Source: Kitasatospora sp. MAP12-44 (GTDB taxonomy: Bacteria; Actinomycetota; Actinomycetes; Streptomycetales; Streptomycetaceae). Taken from it: a stretch of DNA of 64,000 bases. Of this stretch, positions 58,518-64,000 are shown one piece after another. The stretch's first letter is position 1; every line of letters starts with the position of its first letter. The notes below the pieces were generated by a model. It was not told the origin of the DNA. It did not search any database and was given only the letters and a program-made list of their open reading frames with translations. The translations under genes and the position numbers were made by a program. The stretch covers positions 4,340,001 to 4,404,000 of the forward strand of contig NZ_JARZAE010000004.1 of the NCBI RefSeq assembly GCF_029892095.1. The letters are read 5' to 3'.

Positions 58518-59816
58518 TCAAGGCGGCGGGCCGGCCTCACCCGGCCGCTGAACGCAGTCGGCCGCCCGCGCCAGCAGCACGGCGCGCTCGCGCTCGTTGC
58601 GGGTCAGCGCGGCCGCGCGGACGAACTCCTCGCGCGCCTCGTCGAGCCGCCCGACCCTGGCCAGCAGGTCACCCCGGACGCTCGGCAGCAGGTGGTACGT
58701 CCTCAGCGACGGCTCCTCGGTGAGCTGGTCGACCAGCTCGAGACCGGTGGCCGGGCCGAACGCCATCGACAGCGCCACCGCCCGGTTCAGCTCCACCACG
58801 GGCGACGGCGTGCGCCGCGCGAGCGCCGCGTACAGCGCGGCGATCCGCACCCAGTCCGTCTCCGCCGCCGTCCTGGCCCGGGCGTGGCAGGCGGCGATCG
58901 CGGCCTGCAGGGCGTACCCGCCGCCCGCGCCACCGAGCTCCTGAGCCCGTTCCAGGGCCGCGAGCCCGCGCCGGATCAGCAGCTGGTCCCACCGCCCGCG
59001 ATCCTGGTCGAGCAGCAGTACGGGCACGCCGCCCGGCCCGGTCCGAGCCGCCGCGCGGGAGGCCTGGATCTCCATCAGCGCGACCAGCCCATGCACCTCC
59101 GGCTCCTTGGGCACCAGCTCGGCCAGGATCCGGCCCAGCCGCAGCGCCTCCTCGCAGAGCGCCGGCCGCATCCAGTCGTCGCCGGCGGTCGCCGCGTACC
59201 CCTCATTGAAGATCAGATACACCACTTCGAGCACCGAGGAGAGCCGGTCCGCCAACTCCGGGCCCTGCGGCACCTCGAACGGCACCTGCGCCTTGGCCAG
59301 CGTCCGTTTGGCCCGCACGATGCGCTGCGCGACGGTGGAATCCGCGACCAGGAACGCCCGGGCGATCTCGTCCGTCGTCAGCCCGCCGAGCAGCCGCAGG
59401 GTCAGCGCGACCCGCGCCTCGGTGGACAGCACCGGGTGGCAGGCGGTGAACACCAGGCGCAGCAGATCGTCCTCGATCGTGCCGTCCCGCTCCGCCACCG
59501 CGTCCGGCGCGGGCGCCGCGGCGCCGGACGCGCCGGTCTCCAGCTCATGGCCGAGCTGCTCCAGCTTGTGGGCCAGGCGCTCCTTGCGGCGCAGCAGGTC
59601 GATCGCGCGGTGCTTCGCGGTGGCCATCAGCCAGGCGCCCGGATTGTCCGGGATGCCCTCCTTCGGCCACTGCTCCAGCGCCGCGACCAGCGCGTCCTGC
59701 GCCAGCTCCTCGGCGACCCCGACATCACGCACCAACCGGGCGAGCCCGGCGATCAGCCGGGCCGCCTCGATCCGCCAGACAGCGTCGATGGTGCGGTGCA
59801 CCTCGGAATCGCTCAC
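58518..59816 (-). CDS. ECF42-type RNA polymerase sigma factor (DUF6596 tail)
   Basis: 432 residues, far longer than a simple ECF sigma factor. Region 2 (EELAQDALVAALEQWPKEGI, then WLMATAKHRAIDLLRR) and region 4 (LTLRLLGGLTTDEIARAFLV, then VAQRIVRAKRTLAKA) fill the first 185 residues. A C-terminal extension of about 245 residues contains ELADRLSSVLEVVYLIFNEG and TPR-like helices. This layout is the ECF42 group, which pairs with DGPF/YCII proteins instead of an anti-sigma factor; such a gene lies directly upstream at 59880. The GTG start is at 59816. Confidence 0.9.
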   Translation of the reverse strand: MSDSEVHRTIDAVWRIEAARLIAGLARLVRDVGVAEELAQDALVAALEQWPKEGIPDNPGAWLMATAKHRAIDLLRRKERLAHKLEQLGHELETGASGAAAPAPDAVAERDGTIEDDLLRLVFTACHPVLSTEARVALTLRLLGGLTTDEIARAFLVADSTVAQRIVRAKRTLAKAQVPFEVPQGPELADRLSSVLEVVYLIFNEGYAATAGDDWMRPALCEEALRLGRILAELVPKEPEVHGLVALMEIQASRAAARTGPGGVPVLLLDQDRGRWDQLLIRRGLAALERAQELGGAGGGYALQAAIAACHARARTAAETDWVRIAALYAALARRTPSPVVELNRAVALSMAFGPATGLELVDQLTEEPSLRTYHLLPSVRGDLLARVGRLDEAREEFVRAAALTRNERERAVLLARAADCVQRPGEAGPPP

Positions 59817-59879
59817 GGCAACCCATCAGAGCAGTGCTCCGGGGGCCGCCGCAAGCGAACTCCGTGCCTCCCCCACCCG

Positions 59880-60311
59880 CTACCGCTGCGCGGACTGCCG
59901 CTGCAGCTCCTCGCGCAGCTTCTCCTCGCGCGCGGCGGCCTCGGGCGTCACGATCTCCTCGGGGAAGTCCCCCGGCTCGAACACCTGGCGCAGCTCCACC
60001 ACTCCGCCCTCACCGAAGGGCACCCGCGAGGCCCACTGGACGGCCTCCTCCTTCGACGTCACCTGGATGATCCAGAAGCCGGCGATCAGCTCCTTCGCCT
60101 CGGCGAACGGCCCGTCGGTGACCGTCGGCCGGCCCGCGTGGAACTCGACCCTGGCCCCCTTGGAGCTGGGGTGCAGCCCGTCCGCCGCCAGCAGCACACC
60201 CGCCTTGACCAGCTCCTCGTTGTACCTGCCCATCTCCTCGACCAGCTCCCTGCTGGGGAGCACGCCCGCCTCGGTGGCCTCGTCGGCCCTGACCAGCATC
60301 ATGAATCGCAT
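59880..60311 (-). CDS. YCII/DGPF-domain protein, partner of ECF42 sigma factor
   Basis: 143 residues. The naming motif is present as VTDGPFAEAKELIAGF (near 64-79), followed by FWIIQVTSKEEAVQWASRVP. These small ferredoxin-like-fold proteins are genetically linked to ECF42 sigma factors, as here (63-base gap, same strand). The C-terminal tail REEKLREELQRQSAQR is charged and helical. Confidence 0.88.
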   Translation of the reverse strand: MRFMMLVRADEATEAGVLPSRELVEEMGRYNEELVKAGVLLAADGLHPSSKGARVEFHAGRPTVTDGPFAEAKELIAGFWIIQVTSKEEAVQWASRVPFGEGGVVELRQVFEPGDFPEEIVTPEAAAREEKLREELQRQSAQR

Positions 60312-60567
60312 CGTCTTCCTCGTTCCCTCGGGCGGCCTTGGCGGCCTCGGTGATCGGTGATCCGCTGACGGATCAGGGCCCCGGCCCCCGGGTGGTCTCC
60401 CGCCCGGCGAACCCAGCCTCTACCGGTGCGTCGAACAGCGGTCGACCGATTCGACAGCCCGGGTGAACTTTTTTCCGACCACCGAGATCGAGGCCTCAGC
60501 CCACGAGCGAGCGCACCCCGCCGGCGCCCTGGCCAAACGGATTACCGCCCACCAATTACCGGCCGGC

Positions 60568-62157
60568 TCAGTCCCGCGTCATGTCGACGAAGCGGGAGTA
60601 GTGGCCCTGGAAGGCGACCGTGATGGTGGCGGTGGGGCCGTTTCGGTGCTTGGCGACGATCAGGTCGGCCTCGCCCGCGCGGGGGGACTCCTTCTCGTAG
60701 GCGTCCTCGCGGTGGAGCAGGATGACCATGTCGGCGTCCTGCTCGATGGAGCCCGATTCACGCAGGTCGGAGACCATCGGCTTCTTGTCGGTGCGCTGTT
60801 CGGGACCACGGTTCAGCTGGGAGAGCGCGATCACCGGGACCTCCAGCTCCTTGGCCAGCAGCTTGAGGTTTCGCGACATGTCGGAGACCTCCTGCTGGCG
60901 GCTCTCGGCCCGCCGGGAGCCGCCGGACTGCATCAGCTGGAGGTAGTCGATGACCACCAGCTTGAGGTCCTGACGCTGCTTCAGACGGCGGCACTTGGCG
61001 CGGATCTCCATCATCGACAGGTTGGGGGAGTCGTCGATGAAGAGCGGCGCGGCGGTGACGTCCGGCATCCGGCGGGCGACCCGGGTCCAGTCGTCGTCCG
61101 TCATGTTGCCCGAGCGCATGTGGTGCAGTGCGACCCGCGCCTCGGCCGAGAGGAGGCGCATGGCGATCTCGTTGCGGCCCATTTCGAGCGAGAAGATCAC
61201 GCTCGGCAGGCCGTTGGTGATCGAGCAGGCCCGCGAGAAGTCCAACGCCAGTGTCGACTTTCCCATCGCGGGGCGCGCGGCGATGACGATCATCTGGCCC
61301 GGGTGCAGGCCGTTGGTGAGGGCGTCGAGGTCGGCGAAGCCGGTGGGGACTCCGGACATCTGGCCCTGGCGGGAGCCGATGGCCTCGATCTCGTCGAGGG
61401 CGCCCTCCATGATGTCGGCGAGCGGGGCGTAGTCCTCGCTGGTGCGCTGCTCGGTGACGGCGTAGATCTCGGCCTGGGCGGCGTTGACGATCTCGTCGAC
61501 GTCGCCTTCGGCGGCGTAGCCCATGCCGGCGATCCGGGTGCCCGCCTCGACCAGGCGGCGCAGCACCGCGCGCTCGTGGACGATCTCGGCGTAGTACTCG
61601 GCGTTGGCGGCGGTCGGGACGGAGTTGACCAGGGTGTGCAGATAGCCGGGACCGCCGACGCGGACCAGCTCGCCGCGCTTGGTGAGCTCGCTGGCGACGG
61701 TGATCGGGTCGGCCGGCTCGCCGCGGGCGTAGAGGTCGAGGATCGCGCTGTGGACGAGCTCGTGGGCCGGGCGGTAGTAGTCGTGCGGTTTCAGCACCTC
61801 GACGACGTCGGCGATGGCGTCCTTGGAGAGCAGCATGCCGCCGAGGACGGACTGCTCGGCGGCGAGGTCCTGCGGGGGCACCCGTTCGAAGCCCTCGACA
61901 CCGCCGGAGCGGTCGCGGTCGCCGCCCTTGTCGCCGTCCTGGTCGCGCTTGCGGAAGTCGCCCTTGCCACCACCGCCGCCGGGGCCGCCCTTGCCACCGC
62001 CACCGCCCGCGGCGACGGCCGTACGGCTGCGCGAGACGGGCAGCCGATCGCCCGGCCCGTCCGGCTGGTAGGGACCGGAGAAGGCGTCGTCGGACGGCTG
62101 CCAGTCGTCCTCCGGGGGCGGAGGCACCTCGTGGTCGTCGTACTGGGGGCCGGTCAC
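60568..62157 (-). CDS. dnaB: Replicative DNA helicase DnaB
   Basis: 529 residues from GTG 62157. The helicase loader-interacting N-terminal domain starts near residue 92 (VPPQDLAAEQSVLGGMLLS). The RecA-like domain has Walker A in AARPAMGKSTLALDF (near 300), Walker B in LVVIDYLQLMQ and IALSQLNRGPEQRTDKKP. It unwinds DNA as a hexamer at the fork. An extra Gly/Lys/Asp-rich, probably disordered N-terminal region of about 85 residues precedes the conserved part. No intein is present. Confidence 0.95.
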   Translation of the reverse strand: MTGPQYDDHEVPPPPEDDWQPSDDAFSGPYQPDGPGDRLPVSRSRTAVAAGGGGGKGGPGGGGGKGDFRKRDQDGDKGGDRDRSGGVEGFERVPPQDLAAEQSVLGGMLLSKDAIADVVEVLKPHDYYRPAHELVHSAILDLYARGEPADPITVASELTKRGELVRVGGPGYLHTLVNSVPTAANAEYYAEIVHERAVLRRLVEAGTRIAGMGYAAEGDVDEIVNAAQAEIYAVTEQRTSEDYAPLADIMEGALDEIEAIGSRQGQMSGVPTGFADLDALTNGLHPGQMIVIAARPAMGKSTLALDFSRACSITNGLPSVIFSLEMGRNEIAMRLLSAEARVALHHMRSGNMTDDDWTRVARRMPDVTAAPLFIDDSPNLSMMEIRAKCRRLKQRQDLKLVVIDYLQLMQSGGSRRAESRQQEVSDMSRNLKLLAKELEVPVIALSQLNRGPEQRTDKKPMVSDLRESGSIEQDADMVILLHREDAYEKESPRAGEADLIVAKHRNGPTATITVAFQGHYSRFVDMTRD

Positions 62158-62347
62158 GCGTGTTCCCCGATCAGCGAGCGGTGCGAGTGCGGTGCGAAGG
62201 CATCAGGGCCAAGGCGGGCGGACGGGGTCACGAACCGGTCCACCTCCTTCTTACGCCACAGGGCCGACAAAACGGACGCCGGGTGGGCATCTGGCGCGTC
62301 GGACGAGCGCCCACGCTAAGGGGCCGAGGGGCCTTCGACCAAGACGG

Positions 62348-62610
62348 TTATCCACAGGGCGTGTGGATGACGGGACCTATCCTGTGGACAACTGCCCGAA
62401 ACCTGTGCACGAGCATGTGGACGGACCTGTGGATAACCAGACCATCCACTCGGTGTCAACTTGCTGACCTGCGATGACACGATCTGATGGCTGTGCATGA
62501 GAAATACTTCACACAGGTAGGGATCCACCCCCGCAGACCCGGCTACCGGCCGGTCGCTCACAGGTACGAGTAAGAGCTGAGACGCTATTGCAGCACTTAC
62601 CTGTGGATGA
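62348..62610. promoter_or_regulatory. Cluster of DnaA-box-like 9-mers between dnaB and the MATE gene
   Basis: Within the 449-bp gene-free gap (62158-62606) stand TTATCCACA at 62348, TGTGGATGA at 62362, TGTGGACAA at 62383 (reverse complement of the Streptomyces consensus TTGTCCACA), TGTGGACGG at 62416, TGTGGATAA at 62428 and TGTGGATGA at 62602. The first five fall within 90 bases. This is not oriC, because dnaA and dnaN are not here. It may control dnaB or titrate DnaA. No gene was seen in the rest of the gap. Confidence 0.7.
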
Positions 62611-63980
62611 CTACGGTTACCCCCATGAGAACGGTCACCCGCACGGCAGCCACCTCGGCCCCGCGAGCCGATCGGCGCCGCCAGGATCGCGAGATCCTCG
62701 CACTGGCCGTTCCGGCGTTCGGGGCCCTGGTCGCCGAGCCGCTCTTCCTGATGGCCGACTCCGCCATTGTCGGTCATCTGGGAACCTCCCAACTGGCCGG
62801 CCTCGGCGTGGCAGGCGCGGCGCTCTCCACCATCACCGGGGTGTTCGTCTTCCTCGCGTACGCCACCACCGCCGCGGTGGCCCGCCGGATCGGGGCCGGC
62901 GACCGCCGCGGCGCCATCCAGCAGGGCATCGACGGCATCTGGCTCGCCCTGCTGCTCGCCGTCCCGCTGGTCCTGCTCGCCCTCGTCCTCGCCCCCTCGA
63001 TCGCCGCCGCCCTGGGCGCCTCGCCCACCGCCACCCCGTACGCGGTCGACTACCTGCGGATCAGCTCGCTGGGCATCCCGGCGATGCTGATGGTGCTGGC
63101 GGCCACCGGCGTGCTGCGCGGCCTGCAGGACACCCGCACACCGCTGGTGGTCGCGGTGGCCGGCTTCACCGCCAATATCGGCCTCAACCTCGGCCTGGTC
63201 TACGGCGCCGGCCTGGGCGTGGCCGGCTCCGCCTGGGGGACGGTGCTGGCGCAGACCTCGATGGCGGTGGCCTACGTGGTCGTGGTGGTCCGCGGCGCCC
63301 GCCGCGAGCGGGCCGGGCTGCGGCCGGACGCGGCGGGCATCCGGGCCTGCGCCAGGACCGGCTGGCCGCTGATGGTCCGCACGCTCAGCCTGCGCGCCGT
63401 CCTGATGATCGCCACGGCGGTGGCCGCCCGGCTGGGCGACCGCGAGGTCGCGGCCCACCAGATCGCGATGGCCCTGTGGAGCTTCCTCGCCTTCGGCCTG
63501 GACGCCATCGCCATCGCCGGCCAGGCGATCATCGGCCGCTACCTGGGCGCCGGGGACGCGCCGGGGGCCCGCGCCGCGACCCGCCGGATGGTGCTCTGGG
63601 GCGTCGGCTCCGGCGTGCTGTTCGGCCTGCTGGTGGTGGCCGCCCGTCCGCTGTACGTGCCGCTGTTCAGCCCGGACCCGGCGGTGCAGGCCCGGCTCTC
63701 GGCCGTGCTGCTGCTGGTCGCGCTGACCCAGCCGATGGCCGGCCTGGTCTTCATCCTGGACGGCGTGCTGATGGGCGCGGGCGACGGCCCCTACCTGGCC
63801 TGGGCGATGCTCGGCACGCTGGCCGGCTTCGCCCCGCTGGCGCTGGCGGTGCCCGCGCTCGGCTGGGGGCTGCCGGGTCTGTGGTGGGCGATGAACCTGT
63901 TCATGCTGCTGCGCGGCGGCTTCCTGCTGGGCCGGGTCCGCGGTGGCCACTGGCTGGTGACCGGCGCCGTCCGGGCCTGA
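62607..63980 (+). CDS. MATE-family multidrug/Na+ efflux transporter (DinF-like)
   Basis: 457 residues with twelve predicted transmembrane helices in two homologous halves. Typical DinF/NorM segments: LAVPAFGALVAEPLFLMADS (TM1), IVGHLGTSQLAGLGVAGA, TGVLRGLQDTRTPLVVAV and DGVLMGAGDGPYLAWAM. It exports cationic compounds using Na+ or H+. ATG 62607 is used; ATG 62625 is an alternative. A DnaA-box-like 9-mer overlaps the start. From memory the same gene stands beside dnaB in S. coelicolor, so it is chromosomal core and not part of the biosynthetic cluster. Confidence 0.9.
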   Translation: MTTVTPMRTVTRTAATSAPRADRRRQDREILALAVPAFGALVAEPLFLMADSAIVGHLGTSQLAGLGVAGAALSTITGVFVFLAYATTAAVARRIGAGDRRGAIQQGIDGIWLALLLAVPLVLLALVLAPSIAAALGASPTATPYAVDYLRISSLGIPAMLMVLAATGVLRGLQDTRTPLVVAVAGFTANIGLNLGLVYGAGLGVAGSAWGTVLAQTSMAVAYVVVVVRGARRERAGLRPDAAGIRACARTGWPLMVRTLSLRAVLMIATAVAARLGDREVAAHQIAMALWSFLAFGLDAIAIAGQAIIGRYLGAGDAPGARAATRRMVLWGVGSGVLFGLLVVAARPLYVPLFSPDPAVQARLSAVLLLVALTQPMAGLVFILDGVLMGAGDGPYLAWAMLGTLAGFAPLALAVPALGWGLPGLWWAMNLFMLLRGGFLLGRVRGGHWLVTGAVRA

Positions 63981-64000
63981 GATCGCCGGCAGGTCGGCGC

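Noticed and set aside
62348..62610. Chromosomal replication origin
   Set aside because: dnaA and dnaN are not adjacent, and only about six boxes are present, whereas Streptomyces oriC has many more.

Overview
The window is chromosomal DNA of a high-GC actinomycete, most likely a streptomycete (Streptomyces or Kitasatospora). Codon third positions are strongly G/C, GTG and TTG starts are common, and a mycothiol-dependent enzyme, a bacterial proteasome activator and PASTA-less Ser/Thr kinases are present. The order E2-E1beta-E1alpha-response regulator near 8-13 kb matches, from memory, the bkd locus SCO3815-3818 of S. coelicolor. The right end carries dnaB next to a MATE transporter, as around SCO3910-3911.

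Left flank, 0-21 kb: a nitrilase-fold amidase, a DinB/mycothiol enzyme, a Bro-N protein, an MFS carrier, a secreted M64 peptidase, a BenE-type transporter, a wall-anchored protein, the branched-chain 2-oxoacid dehydrogenase operon, a NarL-type response regulator, a small-molecule phosphotransferase, two membrane Ser/Thr kinases, the proteasome activator Bpa, a Pro-rich membrane protein and a ferritin-like protein. A 156-bp MITE-like element sits exactly at the bpa stop codon.

Centre left, 20.7-33.8 kb (minus strand): a tightly coupled operon built on an amino-group carrier protein (LysW, ending EDWGE). In transcription order it encodes LysW, LysX, a degenerate DegT homologue without the PLP lysine, a DegT aminotransferase, LysY, a LysZ-LysK fusion, a split transketolase, an ATP-grasp ligase, an amidohydrolase and an MFS exporter, then a phosphopantetheinyl transferase. 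The LysX/Z/Y, transketolase, aminotransferase and LysK set is the published logic for making a seven-carbon diamino-dihydroxy acid (DADH type, as in vazabitide A) on a carrier protein. A 49-residue secreted peptide gene and a divergent LuxR-type regulator lie upstream.

Centre right, 35-52 kb (mostly plus strand): an IS3-family element, a small conserved gene, then an operon-like run. It encodes a class III aminotransferase, a flavoprotein, a P-loop kinase, an HAD phosphatase, two ATP-grasp ligases, a free-standing methionyl-tRNA-synthetase-like enzyme, a Ddl-like ligase, another ATP-grasp ligase, an MFS exporter, a VanX-like dipeptidase and a C39-fold cysteine protein. With the first operon this looks like one NRPS-free peptide natural-product cluster with five ligases. 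I cannot match it to a known compound. The 17-kb right half is bounded by direct repeats: an intact quinone oxidoreductase gene at 52.3-53.2 kb and a truncated, internally deleted copy of its 3' end at 35.06 kb. This points to an acquisition or duplication event.

Right flank, 52-64 kb: quinone oxidoreductase, cyclodeaminase-like protein, a molybdenum cofactor pair (MoeA, MobA) with a DUF6457-type protein between, an MBL-fold hydrolase, an azoreductase with a divergent HxlR regulator, an ECF42-type sigma factor with its DGPF/YCII partner, DnaB, a DnaA-box cluster and a MATE exporter. No rRNA, tRNA or CRISPR was seen.
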